Both the position numbers and the translations under genes were made by a program. The notes below the pieces were generated by a model that was not told the DNA's origin, searched no databases, and worked only from the letters and a program-made list of their open reading frames with translations. A stretch of DNA of 64,000 nucleotides from Geosiphon pyriformis (taxonomy: Eukaryota > Glomeromycota > Glomeromycetes > Archaeosporales > Geosiphonaceae), in NCBI GenBank assembly GCA_016748015.1, contig JAAOMT010000303.1, positions 686,257 to 750,256 on the forward strand, read 5' to 3'. This document shows positions 30,977-43,500 of this stretch, piece by piece. Each line of letters opens with the position of its first letter. Positions within the stretch are counted from its first letter, which is position 1.

Positions 30977-33240
30977 CTGTGAGTAATTTGTTTTCTGTAA
31001 TAGTAGCTGGTAATATATTGCTGGTAAGTATAAATTAGTTGGTTTCCAATGGGTTGGATGTAATGATTTCTGAAGATACTAAGAGACTTAAATAGTGTTA
31101 AGCATTCAGGTTTTAGACATAGTTAGTTTCTGAATTTTGCTGCTGTAATCCAGATTGCTGGACTGCTAAACTGGAAATTGGTTGATGTATTATTATTGCT
31201 GATCTCCAATTCTGGTAAATTTGAGTTATTTTTGGTCTTTGGCTTCTATTGGAAGATAAGTTCTAAGGCTGGATTTGAATTTTTTGAGATTGATACATTA
31301 TTTGGGGCTAAAGTGGTTAATAAATTACTGGTGTTGGGTTGTGATAGATTGACAGCTAATAAATCAGTTGTGTCAGTGAAAAGTAATACAGTTAATAATG
31401 GTATTGTTTAAGTAATTGATTATTGGTATTGTTTGGAGGTTTGAAATCAGCAATTGAGGTTTTAATATTGATTTTCTGGTTGTTGATCATTTAACTGTAT
31501 ACAACAGTCAATTTGCAAATGTCTTTATTTACTACAATAGTGACAACTATATATCTCTTGTCATTACTGTTGATTGTTTGATAATGATAAACACAGTTAA
31601 TTTTGGAGGCAATTTAAGTTTTCTTGATTATTGCAATATTGTGAAGACTAATAAATTGCTTGATTGTTAGCTAAATATCTTTTTAGCTTTTGGTTGATTA
31701 AATCACTAAATTGTTTTAGTTTAGAATTCAAGTCAGATAATTCATTTATTACTAGATTTATGGCTTGGACATAATTGGTTTTCAATTCAACCAATTTAAA
31801 ATTCTGGGTGTTTGTAACTGCATTTTAGAGTATTTGGAAATATAATAAGCATACACATTGTAAAAAACTACTGTACAGGTCATGAATAAACTGATTTAGA
31901 ATTTGTGGTACTGTAAAGTAATTTACATTAATTGTTTGTATTTAGTGCAGATTTTTGTAGAAGTATCTTAAGTAAATAGTGACTGCTTTAATATTACTTT
32001 GTTTAATAATAATGAATGCCATTGCCAAGTGATTAATGCTGTTATTATTGTTAAAGTATTTTAAAAATTCAATTTTGAATTCATTAAAGTTTTAGGATTT
32101 CTGAATCAAGCTTTGATATCATAAGTTAGCAATATTTTGAAAAAAATATGGGATGGCTTGGAAAGCTCTAATATCATCCCAATTATTGGTGGTAATAACT
32201 TTAGTAACATTATTTAATCAAACTTGGATATTGTCTTTCTTGCTATTGAATTTTTCTAATTTGGCAATTCATTAGTGCTATAATTGGTTGTTATTGTAAT
32301 TGTGGTTAAAGTAATTGTTGTAATAGTGATTGAAGTTGTAGTTGTGACTATTGTTGTTGTGTAGCAATTGAGGCAATTGATAGTAGATCAATTACAATTA
32401 CTAAAGATAAGTTTTAAGAAACAATAAGAGCTGGGTTTGAATTATTCAGATTTTGTTGAGTTAGAATAATCAAAGTTTGAATTTCTGGGTTTTTTGAAAT
32501 CAAATTTTAATAATTAAATTTTTGATCTTTATTTTCTTCTTCTTTTGAGTCAGTTTTTTTTTACAGACTAATGGCTTTGAAATTAAGTTGGAGTGGTAGT
32601 AATTAAAATCCTGATGGTATTAGTAATTACAATTTAAATTTTTTAAAGAAATTACTGTAAGTTCTTAATAAATCAGCTTTTTTTGACTTTAGAATGTTAT
32701 TCTTGCAGATAGTGTTTTTACTAATAATAATACAGCTTCTAATAGTATATTGATAATACTTTTAGACATGTAATAATATGATAAGTAAATAGATAAAACT
32801 ATTTTGGGTTTTTTCTATGTAGGTAGTTGTATTTTTCTTGGTGTTTCTGCTGGTGTTTGTAATTTTTCTTTTTTATTGTCTGCAAAGATAATAGAAAATT
32901 GCTGTCTGGTGTGCTTTTTAATTTTGCTGTTGATTTCTGTAATTATTGGAGCAAACAAATAATTTTGTGAAAATGTGGTATTTTAAAATAATTTACTATA
33001 AAAATTGTTAAATACTGCTTCTAGATTTTTTTGGTTTTTTAAGTAAAATTTAATCCTTTTGTTGATGTAAAAATTGAAAGTTGATTCTGCTGGCCAATTG
33101 TTACTGGTTAACCTAAAGGAAATTTGATAGTGTTGGAATAAAGCTTTTGTAAATCTCAAGTGGTTTGTCTTTATTTCTTTTGATCCTGCCACTGTTTCAA
33201 ATAATTGTTATTGATGTTAGTTTTTTGCTAAATTATATCT
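30977..33240 (-). pseudogene. E2 gag
   Basis: Minus-strand gag. The open frame at 32983-33192 contains IKTNHLRFTKALFQHYQ and ESTFNFYINKRI, matching the E1 gag N-terminus. The capsid part is found around 31.65-32.3 kb and the nucleocapsid near 31.5 kb. Numerous stops are present. Confidence 0.65.
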
Positions 33241-33256
33241 TAAAAGGAGCACTAAA
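33241..33256 (-). other. E2 primer-binding site
   Basis: In reverse complement TTTAGTGCTCCTTTTA follows the end of the 5' LTR, a mutated form of the E1 TTTGGTGCT site. Confidence 0.6.
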
Positions 33257-34215
33257 TGTTACAAGTAATTATTTGGGGTGTTGGTACAATTAACAAATCT
33301 GTAATTTGATGCTCAATAGCTAAGTGGTATTGATAATATCTAAAAATTTTTTGTGATCTAAAGATTTTGGTAAAGTCTTTTGTATAATAGACAAAAATTC
33401 AATGGTTGTTTTAATAGTCTCCTGGAATAGTTATTCTGTCAATTTCTTTCTTTAGCATAGTGGTCAATTTATTATAGTAGTCATGTCCTTCTAATAAGCC
33501 ATCTTCAATTTTTTAAGTTCTATACTCTTATTTCTGGGTTTTTTACCAAGCTATTCTTAATATCAAAATACTCAATGCTTAATCTCTTTAATTAGTTAAT
33601 AAATTAATAAAACAAATAAAAAAATAAAAAAAATAAAAAAAAATTAAGAAATTAGTATTTTGTTAATAGTTATGATCAAGATTTATTGATCTAATGTAAT
33701 CAAGTATTGAATTTTATCAACATAGAGTATTAATAAAATAGAAGTGTTTTAAGATTTTTTTAATCAAGTAATGATAACATAGATTTAAGTAGTAATTAAT
33801 ATTTTATTGATATGTAATTTGATTTTATTTTAAGTTGTAGAAAACTATCTTTTAAAGGAAAGAGTATGAAATAATTAATAAGTTGTGATACTGATTCTGA
33901 ACTGGACTCTGTTTTTTTTGTTTTTAATACTTTTGCTATATATACATATTTTTTGTTCTATAAGATCTCATATTTTTTTGAACAATATGTCCTAATTTAT
34001 TAACATTGCTTATATTGCTGAACAGTATGTCCTAATTTACTAATATTGCTTATATTGCTAAGTAGTGTGTCTTAATTTATTAGCATTATGCACATTGCTA
34101 AACAATATGTCATAGTTTTTGATATTGTACTTATATATTAAGTACTATTTTCTTATTGGTCTATTTTTCTATCTGTTTTTTTAGCTTTCTTTTTTTGTAT
34201 TTTCTATGAGTAACA
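33257..34215 (-). repeat. E2 5' LTR
   Basis: On the plus strand it runs from TGTTACAAGTAATTATTTGG to CTATGAGTAACA, 959 bp. Intact termini. It directly abuts E4 sequence at 34216, and no 3' partner LTR exists on the left because E2 is truncated at about 17027. A short tandem-like patch with AATATGTCCTAATTTA-type units is at 33985-34110. Confidence 0.8.
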
Positions 34216-34800
34216 TTACCATAAATACTATTAATAGAATATTTAAATCAAGCTTTGTATTTGAGTTTTATAGTAATTCAAAATTTTGGTAATATTGTAT
34301 TTTTAAAAAAAAAAACCATAGTTAATATTGCCAACTCTTTTTTATTTAACAATATAATTATTGTTATAACAATTTTTTCAGTCATCATTACCAAAGATAA
34401 AATACTTGTAATCATACTTTTATTTATTTTTAACAGTTTAATCACTTTCAATTTTTTTAGTAAAGCTGCTATTAATTAAGACAAACCAATTATAACCATA
34501 TATATTAATGCCAAAGTAAAACAAAAAAATATTAAATTAATTTTAGATAATAAATCAATTGACAACATTATTATAAAACAACTTATAGATCAATTAAATT
34601 ACTAAATAAATCAAGCTGCTACTATTAAAATAATTATTACAGATGACAATATCAAAACACTAATAAGAAAAATTGATAATTTTCACTTTAAAATTCATAA
34701 AATCAAAATCTTAACTAAAGTACTTATCATAAAAACCACTTAGTATTAAGCTTTTATAGAAAATAATTAGCTAATTAAAACTTATGTTATACTTAATTAA
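34216..34800 (+). pseudogene. E4 protease remnant
   Basis: At about 34530-34600 the frame reads KLILDNKSIDNIIIKQLIDQLN, aligning with E1 LILDSGSAGSIIIQQLMNQL. The catalytic Ser-Gly is lost, consistent with G-to-A changes. Confidence 0.7.
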
Positions 34801-35860
34801 ACATACAAAAACTTCAGATTACTTTTAATAGACAATACATCAGAGTATTTACCACATATAAAAATTACAAAACAGCTGTTTTAGAGCAATTTCTAATTGA
34901 ATTCAAAGAACTTACTTTACAGTTAATCTTAAAAACTTATTAAGTTTTTTGTACCAATAATTTTTGGATAAATCTATTGCTACTATCTACTTGGAAAGAA
35001 AAAAACAAAGAATTGACAAAGAATTTTAGGCATTAATTTCAAACTACTTAATTCTGAATCAAAAAAGCCAACTATATTGACTATTAAAATTGATTTGTGT
35101 TAATTGCAAAAAGAAATTATTTTTATTAAGTATATGTGTTAGAGATAATGAAATATGGCCAACTACTACCAGATATTATTGTCACTCTTATATATTAAAA
35201 TAATTTAAATGACCAAAATAACAAGACAAGTAAAATTTTATGTTATGTTTTGCTTATAGTAAAACTTTGTTTAACAAAAAATTATGAAATAAAGTTTCTA
35301 ACAGAAAAAAAATATGCAATAAATTTTGCCAATATACTATTTTAATCAATAACTGAACCTAAAAAGAAACTCTATTTGCTGCTATTTATAATTAAGCAAT
35401 AAACTAACTAAATTCATATTTTTATATAAAAAAAATTTTAAAAAATAATTATTGTAAAATAAAAAAATACCATAATTAAAAAAATATATATTATAAAAAA
35501 TATTCTGATAATCATAAAAAAGATGAATAAACTATTTACTAATAATCTTAAAGCCTTTTAAGATTAGTATTAAAAACTTGTTTTTACTTAAAAAAAACAA
35601 AAACAAAAACTGATTAATCTTAATATAAAACTGTGTAATTATTACTTAATTTTTTGCTATTTTTAGTACTATAATAAGTGTAATTTTTTATTCAATCTAC
35701 CACTTTGAATATTTTATTTAATTGCTAAATTAAAAAAACTTAAAGAAAAATACAAAATAAATCTGAAGAATATTTAATTTTAAGAGTCAAATATGATTAC
35801 TAAAATTGAATAATATCTTATTTACTTAGATTTTTTTAAGAAATTAAAATTAAAATAATA
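34800..35860 (+). pseudogene. E4 cysteine-rich module, very degenerate
   Basis: Position and scattered matches place this between protease and dUTPase. Patches such as CVNCKKKLF-like and CNKFCQYTIL-like readings at 35090-35340 and NYYLIFCYF-like text at 35635-35665 correspond to Cys blocks of E1. It is too decayed to define boundaries. Confidence 0.4.
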
Positions 35861-36660
35861 TAATAATAACAATAAAAAAATGTGTTTTAAAAGAGCACAT
35901 ATTAGCAATATTGGATTTGACTTAAAATATTCTGAACAATTTCTTATAATCATAGTACTTTATTTTTTTGTAAACATAAATTTAAAAATAGTATTAAAAA
36001 TCTCTATTAATATGATAATACAAATCATATTATGTTTTAGTCTTACCAAAAAAAAAATTCATGTTAAAAAAAAAATAATAGATACAAGATATATGGAAAA
36101 TATTATTATAATGTTTTAGAGCAATTCAAATTAATTTTATATCATTAAATCTCAAGAAAAAATTACTTAAATTATTTTTTTATCTTTTGTTAAAATATTT
36201 TATTTTATTTTGGTAAACACCAGAAAAAAACTAGGTCTAACTGTTAAAAAAATTCAAGAATTTGGGTTTAGTGGAAAAGAAAACATACTAGTTAATTATA
36301 TAGAAGAATTTAGTAATTAGATAAAACTTAATTATATTAATATTGTTATTTCTATTCTTTTATATTGTTAATATATTATAAAAGTTGATCAAAAAATTCA
36401 GGATCAAGTTTTACTGTTTAAAATAATCTCTAAAGTCTGTTGTTTAGTTAATATTACAAATCTATATATATATATCAAAGTTTATAAACATTTTAAAATC
36501 TTTATTTACAATTCTATTAAAAATGTTATTAAGATTTCTAAAAAAACTTTTATTAAGTTTATAGCTCTAAATATACAAAATCTTAAAAAACTACAATTTA
36601 TTCTGAATTTTGTTCAATTTTTTTTATTTTGTGATATTACTTCCCAAATATAAACAGTTT
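35860..36660 (+). pseudogene. E4 dUTPase and following domain
   Basis: The open frame 35880-36119 has motif 1 as NIGFDLKY and motif 3 as KKKIIDTRYMENI, where E1 has GGIIDAGYVGNI. The two Gly codons have become Lys (GGA to AAA). The second domain continues to about 36655, ending DITSQI. Confidence 0.75.
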
Positions 36661-37620
36661 AAAAAAAAGTTATTTGTTTACTTCAGAAAAAATTAAAAAA
36701 CTTAATTTTGAAAATTTAAATACACTATAACAAATATAATTGAAAGTTTTTTTAAATCAATATGTTAATGTTTTTGTCAGTAAAAACAAATTTAGATGAA
36801 TTAATATCATAAAACACAAAATTAATATTAGAAATACTAAACTTATTAAACAGTAAGTCTATTAAGTTATTTTTAATAATAATAACTTGATTAAACAAGA
36901 AGTACAATAAATATTAGATAATAGATTAATCAAAGAATTACTAAGTTTTTGGTTCTTATCTGTCATTTTAATTATCAAAAAAAACGAAAAAATTCGTTTT
37001 TGCATGAATTACTAAAAACTTAATAATATTATCAAAGAAAATAGTTATTTAATCCTCTTTATTTAAAAAATTCTAGATAATTTAAGAAATAAGAAATAGT
37101 TTTCATTTTTAGATTTAACCAGTAAATATTGGCAAGTTAAGATAGATCTTATCAATAAAAAAAAATAGTATTTACTACCAGAAAAAAAAACTATGAATTT
37201 AATATAATGCTTTTTTAACTTTATAATGTCCCAGTTATCTTTCAATATCTAATAGATGTTATGTACAAAAATTTTTTTTAAAAATCAGTTGTAGTATACT
37301 TAAATGATACCAATGTTTTTTCTGAAATCTTTAATAAACATTTACTCTACTTTTAACAAGTATTTAACTAACTAAAAAATACAAAATTAAAACTTAATTC
37401 TAATAAATACTTTTTTGAAAAAACTGAATTAAAATTTCTAAAATATATATTTGGCAAAAATAAAATAAAACCAGACTTCAACAAAATTCAAAAAGTTAAA
37501 AATTTTTCTGTTTTAACTAATCTTCAAAAACTAAGAAGATTTTTAAGACTGGTTAAATATTATTATTAATTTGTTAAAAGTTTTTTAGATATTGTAAAAC
37601 TTCTCTATTATTTACTATTA
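36661..37620 (+). pseudogene. E4 reverse transcriptase
   Basis: Aligned with E1 through DLTSKYWQVKI, FNFIMSQLSFNI-like text and the catalytic box VVYLNDTNVF at 37291-37320. The first Asp reads Asn (AAT at 37303-37305). KFLKYIFGKNKIKPDFNKI follows. Confidence 0.8.
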
Positions 37621-39150
37621 AAACATGTTTTATATATATAAAAACTGGCCAGCAAAAAACTTTTGATTATCTTAAATAACAATTCATTAAAACACCAATC
37701 TTAATTTATCTAAACTTTAATAAATACTTTATTATAGCTATAAATATCTTAAAAAATGCACTAAAAACAGTCTTATTATAAATTAGACTTAATAATTAAA
37801 AATATTTTATTGCTTATATTAATTATAACACTAATGTTGTTAAAAAAATATATAGTGCTTCTAATTTAGAATGTTTTATTGTTTATTAAGCTGTATAAAA
37901 TTAAGAATATTATCTTTAATATTTTTTTAACTTATATACTAATTATAAAGAACTAATTTGGTTATTTAGCAAACTACAATTAAATAAAAAATATACTAGA
38001 TAAAATACTTATTGCAGCAATTTTTATACAAAATACATTATAAAAAAAGAGCTAAAAACACTAATATTAACAGCTTATTAAGAATAATTCAAATCTAATC
38101 TTATGCTTATAAATATAATTATCTATTAACAATTATATTAATATCTGTTAATACTGTAGTTTAAGAAAAAACCATCTTAATAAAAACAAAGTATTATACA
38201 GAAACAAGCTTAAAATTATTTTATTTACAATAATTAATTATATTGCCAAAAATGCCAAAATCATTTGACATCACAATAAATTATAAAAAATAATAAGAAA
38301 AAGATTATTTTATTTAACATATATTTTAATCTAACAATAAAACACTTTAACAAAGATATTATCTTAAAAAAAATAATTAATAGCCAATAATATATAAAGA
38401 TATTTTTAAATATATCTTTAATTATAACTTCTATAAAAAACTACTTTAATCTATTCAAGTTAGAAATCTATTTAATAAAATTAGAATTAATTTGGCTAAA
38501 CTTTTTTTAATTATTACCAAAAAAAATTAATATATTATAGTAATTATAAATTATCTTACAAAATAGCCAGAAGTTTAAATCATCTTAGTTATAAATACCA
38601 AAACAATAGTAAAGTTTATATACTAAAATCTAATCTGCAGACATAAATGCCTAAAAAAATTATTATTTAACCAAAAAACTTATTTTGTTAATAGTATGTT
38701 TATAGAACTAAGTCAATAATTTGAAATAAAATATTTATTATTATTATTATATTATCTTTAAACAAATAGATTGGTAGAACAATTTAACCAAATATTGTAC
38801 AAAGTACTAACAAAAATAAATTACAAAAATACACAAAAATATGATTTATTTATACTCTTAGTATTATTTGCATATTAAATATTAAAGCAAAATATGATTT
38901 AATTTATATTATTTAAATTAATATATATAAAAAGTCATATTGTTTATTAAATTGAAAATATTTTTTTTTCAACAAAAACAGTTACCAAAAAAAACCTTAA
39001 AGTTATTTTGTACCAAAAAACATACTAGCTTATAGAAATATTAAAAAAAAATTATAGAATAACAATTAACAATATTAGTAATTCTTAGGAATAATAATAA
39101 TAAAAACATGATAATTATTTATCAAACCAATTAGTTAAATTCAAGATTAA
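37621..39150 (+). pseudogene. E4 RNase H and integrase
   Basis: Integrase pieces are readable at 38480-38900: FNKIRINLAKL (first Asp region), LFNQKTYFVNSMF (E1 LSDQG region, here Asn) and TNRLVEQFNQIL (the Glu region). E4 lacks the 1-nt deletion seen in E1 near 26105. Zinc-domain remnants are at about 38320-38450. Many stops. Confidence 0.65.
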
Positions 39151-39299
39151 AGACTCAATATTGTTATATTGTACTAAAGCTAAAAAACAATGGAATAGAA
39201 AATTTGATTTAAAATAAACAAATCATTTTATATACACAAAGTTTTAAACAATAGAACTTATAAACTATAATTAAAAAATAAAATTTTAAAGAAAACTAC

Positions 39300-40023
39300 A
39301 TATAAAAATTGTTTAAAAATTTATTATACAATATAGAAATTGTTATTATTTATATCTTAACTAAAAACACAAGCTCTATTAATTAGACCTAAAAATATAT
39401 TACAAGATTTAAAGCCAATTATTATTATTAAATACAACTTACTTATAAAAATTTAAAACACATAAAAACTTTTACAACAATTATTTAAAACAATTCAACA
39501 ATCTATAATACCAATAAAAATTACAATTAATAAAAAAAAATACAATACAGAAATACAAGCAAAAAAAGAGTAAACAAAAGTTTAACTAAAACTAAATATT
39601 CTTATTTCTATAAACAATTAATAGAAAAAAAAATACATGATTTCAAATACTTAAAGAAATTAAAAAAGCCTTAACAATTTAATTATAAAACTATATACAG
39701 AAAAATAAACTCCTAAAACTTCCAAAAAAGACTTTTATTAACATACTGGTTTTTTAAAATTAACAAAAAATTAGATTTACAAACATCATATTTAAATATT
39801 AACAAATAAATATTCAATAGAAAAGCTCTTATACAAATAGAAAAATTTGTCAGAAAAAACAATTTAATATTATACTACAAGACAATATACCAATTATATA
39901 CAGTATTTAAATGCTGTTTAACCATACTATTAGACAATTTATTAAAGTCTATTATAATTAAAAATATAGAACAAATAACAAATTCTTAGTTTAAATAACT
40001 ACAAAAAGCAATATTTAACATAA
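39300..40023 (+). pseudogene. E4 extra ORF downstream of integrase
   Basis: Aligns in position and partly in sequence with 26909-27566, including LLQQLFKTIQQ near 39474-39500 and text through EQITNS near 39965. E3 is inserted in its last part; its end resumes at 50785. Confidence 0.5.
40020..40023. repeat. Target-site duplication of E3, left copy (ATAA)
   Basis: Pairs with ATGA at 50781-50784, one G-to-A difference. Confidence 0.55.
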
Positions 40024-40820
40024 TATTACAAGTAATTATTTGGGGTCTGAAAACTAATAACAAATCCATAATTTGGTGCTCAATAGCTAATATATTGGTA
40101 ATATCTAAAGGTTTTTATGATCTAAAGATTTTGGTTGAGTTTTTTGTATAATAAACAGAGATTTGATAATTGTTTCAGTAGTCTTCTAAAATTGCAATTT
40201 TATTAAATTTTTTCTCAGCATGGTGGCTGGCAATTTTCTGGTAAACAATCTTTAAATTTAAGTGTCCTTGATGTCAGTAACTCAGTATTTTAATCTTTAA
40301 TCAATTAACAAATAATAAACAAACAACAAAAAAAAAAGAAAATAAAGAAAATAAAAAAATAAGCCAAGATACAAAAAAGTTAGTATTTTGTCAATAGCCA
40401 TAATCAAGAGCTATTGGTCCAGTGTAGTTAAGTATTGACAATTATCAACATGAATTGTTGATAGTAAAAAGATGGATGGTGATATTTATTAATTATTTTA
40501 TTAATATGTGTAATGTTTCCACTTTAAGTTATAGAATACTATTGTATAAAGGGATAAGTATGGAATTGGCATTGGAGATTTTAAACTAAGGATTCTGTTT
40601 TTTTTGCTTCTAATGCTATTACTATATATACATAAATTTTATTATACAAAATTTTTTGAATTCCTCAATTCTTTAGCCAGGAATTCTGGAATTCTGTGAT
40701 TTTTCATACTGGAATCCTGTAATTCCTCTGAAAAGAATCCTGAAATTCTATTTTTACTACATCTTATTTTGATTGGCTAATTGTGTACTAATATATAATT
40801 CTTATATTCTATGAATAATA
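40024..40820 (-). repeat. E3 3' LTR
   Basis: Plus-strand ends TATTACAAG and GAATAATA, both one transition away from TGTTAC and GTAACA-type ends, 797 bp. It is matched by 48963-49532 plus 50455-50780. Confidence 0.85.
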
Positions 40821-40845
40821 TTATTCCCTCTTTTTAATATTGAGC
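40821..40845 (-). other. E3 polypurine tract
   Basis: In reverse complement AATATTAAAAAGAGGGAATAA abuts the 3' LTR, matching the E1 tract. Confidence 0.75.
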
Positions 40846-41510
40846 TCTGTTAAGATCTTTTATATTTCTTAACTTTTCTTCTTTAATTAATTTTTGAACT
40901 TCTTTTTCAAGAATTACTTAGGTTATTTTGATCTGTAATTCTTTAAATTAAGCATTGGTAATTTTTCCCAATTGATTAATAATAACTGTATCCATTACTG
41001 AATTGAGTAGTATTATTGATTGATCTTAAAATCTTATATGTAGCCAATATATGACTTATGTTTGTGTAGACAGATTGTTTTTCCTCACAAATTGTTCTAG
41101 TGGTTGTAGTATTGTTGTGTTGAATAATTATTTTGTTTTGTCAATATACAAGTTCTGAATATTCAGATTTCAACCCAAATAATAATAGCAAAAGTTTTTT
41201 AAAAATTGTTGTATCCATCAATTCCAAGTTTTTTTTGTCAGTTCTTGGTATAATATATTTGTTTTTGGTATTTCTATTAACAACTTTTACTTTTGCTATT
41301 ATCTTGTCTATAGTGTTTTCTGGTTTTCTGTACATTTTGTATTGGGTTTTCTTTGTATTATCTTTATACTAAATGGTTTATTGGTTGATTGTGATTTCCA
41401 TGTTTTGTTGTTGGATTAGTTGGAATAGTTGCTGTGTAAATGAGTAAATGTTGTTAGTAATTTCCATCTTTATTTGTTGCTTTTGTTGTATCTATCATGT
41501 CTTTATATAT
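40846..41510 (-). pseudogene. E3 extra ORF downstream of integrase
   Basis: Minus-strand frame 41335-41141 reads MYRKPENTIDKIIAKVKVV, the same block as TENTIDKIIVKVKLV in E1. Upstream, MEITNNIYSFTQQLFQLIQQ matches MKITNNIHLLAQQLFQLIQY. Conservation of both blocks in two independent insertions supports a real ancestral ORF. Confidence 0.6.
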
Positions 41511-42780
41511 TATTCTGTTTGATTAACTTGATGTGTTTGTATTGATAATTATGATTGGTTCTAGATTTCATAAAATCTTATCTGGTTGGACTAATATTTG
41601 TTGTACTTTCAGTTGTAAAATATTACTGATAGATGGTGATGCTGTATTGTAATATGATTTCAGTCGATCTTTATGTACTGCTTTAGCTAAAATTTTGTTG
41701 TTCTATTTTAGTTTATAAGCTCTATTTTCTAGAATTTTTTCTATGTAAAATGATCTATTTCATTTGGGGTCAAATTTTCCACTCCATTGTTTTTTTGCTT
41801 TGGTATGATATAAAAGTATTTTGTCTCCAATCCTAAATTTAATTGGTTTATCTGTTAATTGGTTATCATGTTATTTTTTCTGTTTTTTTTGTGACTTTTG
41901 AATGTTATCAACTGCTTTTTATTTTTTGTTTTCTAATGTTTTTATTAGTTCATATGTTTTTCTTAGCAATGTTCTTTAGAAATTGGCTTCTGTTATTGAT
42001 TCAATTGAATACATATTGACTTTTATCTCAACTGGTAATATTGCTGTTCTATTATAAACAAGTTCAAATGGTGTTGCTTGTATGGTATCTTGCTTTATTG
42101 TCCAATAAGCAAATAATACTGATGGTATGAACAAATTCCATTTGTTCTGGTTTTTTTGACTAATTTTAACAATTGCTTTACACAATGTTCTGCTGAATCT
42201 TTCAACTAGACCATTTGTTTGTTGATGATAGATAATAATAATAGTCTTTTGATTCCAAATCTTTGGCTTAATTTTGTTAATATTCTGTTTACAAAATAAA
42301 TTTCTTGATCTGATAATAATTTTTTTGGACATCTGTGTTGACAAATTAAATTTTGATAAATGAATTTGGCTATAGATTTTGCATCTGCTCTTTAAATTGC
42401 TTTAGTCTTTGGCCATTTTGTGAGATAATCTATGACTACTGCTATATAACAATTGCTTTTACTGGTTATTATTAATGATCTAACTAAGTCAATTCCAATT
42501 TTATCAAATAGTTGTCCTATTTTAATTGGTCTTAGTGGTTTACTGGATCTGGTTTCTTATCTTTTCTAATAAGCATCACAATTTTGAATATATTAAATAA
42601 TGTCTGAATACATTGATGGCCAATAATATTTTTTTTTGGTTCTTTCTATGATTGCTTTTTTATAAAAATGTTATTGGATTTGAGTATATGTTGTATAATA
42701 TTGTTTCTTTCTTTGGTTCTATGATTACTTTGGATGATTGATTTAGATTTTTTCTGTTTTTCCAATATAATATATTCTAG
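41511..42780 (-). pseudogene. E3 integrase
   Basis: The open frame 42344-41976 covers TNGLVERFSRTLC, KWNLFIPSVLFAYWTIKQD and TPFELVYNRTAILPVE. Upstream, KIGIDLV keeps the first catalytic Asp (complement of 42488-42490), and LSDQEIYFVN keeps the second. The His-His-Cys-Cys region is degenerate near 42.6-42.7 kb. Confidence 0.85.
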
Positions 42781-42939
42781 TGAGTAATAAAATATTTTGA
42801 TTGTTGTTTTATGTTGTTTTATTTTTTTTAAGATAATTTCTCCTTAAACTGTTGGATATTAATATAATGTTGAAATTGTTAATATTTTTGTGTATTCATT
42901 TTTTGTTATATTTTTGAGTTAAAATGTTCTTAGATTTAT

Positions 42940-43500
42940 TTTATTTACAACAAACTGTTAGAATTTCCATTTTCTTTTTCTTTTTTATAATGTACTGTAT
43001 ATTTAAATGACAAAAGTTCTATTTTCTATTTGGTATAGCAGTTATCTTCAAATTCTTGTGTCTGAATTAATGTTAATCCTTTGTAATTAGTGTATACTTT
43101 AAACTTCTAACTTAAATATTTTTTCTATTTGATAACTGCCCAATAGATAGTTAAATATTCTAGTGCTGATGTTTTATAGTTTTTTTCTGCTGGACTCAAG
43201 CTTCAGTTGGCATATACTACTGGATGTTCTCATCCATTTGGTTTTTTCTAAGATAATATGGCTTCTAATACTTGACTAAATACATTAATGATAATAATAA
43301 ATGACTTGCTATAATCTGAATATATTAATACTGGTGCTTGAATGAGCTTTTTTTTTAAAATATTGAAAGCTTTTTGCTAAGTTTCAGTCCATTCATATTT
43401 TATATTTTTAGTTTGGAATTGGTGGAATGATTGAGCCAATTTGAAGAAATTTTGGATAAAGTGGGAATAATATTTAGCAAATCCCAAAAATGCTTTTAAT
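42940..43500 (-). pseudogene. E3 RNase H and connection
   Basis: The frame at 43592-43377 reads ELKAFLGFAKYYSHFIQNFF and QTKNIKYEWTET, corresponding to the E1 connection region, followed by degenerate RNase H text toward 42.95 kb. Confidence 0.75.

Larger units (their letters stand above)
17027..34215 (-). mobile_element. Gypsy element E2 (truncated), host of E1 and of a solo LTR
   Basis: Minus-strand Gypsy element now in three pieces: 17027-18434, 28429-30006 and 30977-34215. They join in order as part of the reverse transcriptase, dUTPase, cysteine-rich module, protease, gag, primer-binding site and 5' LTR. The left end breaks off inside the reverse transcriptase at about 17027, so the rest of pol and the 3' LTR are missing. 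E1 (18435-28428) and a solo LTR (30007-30976) were inserted later. The coding frames carry many stops. Confidence 0.8.
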
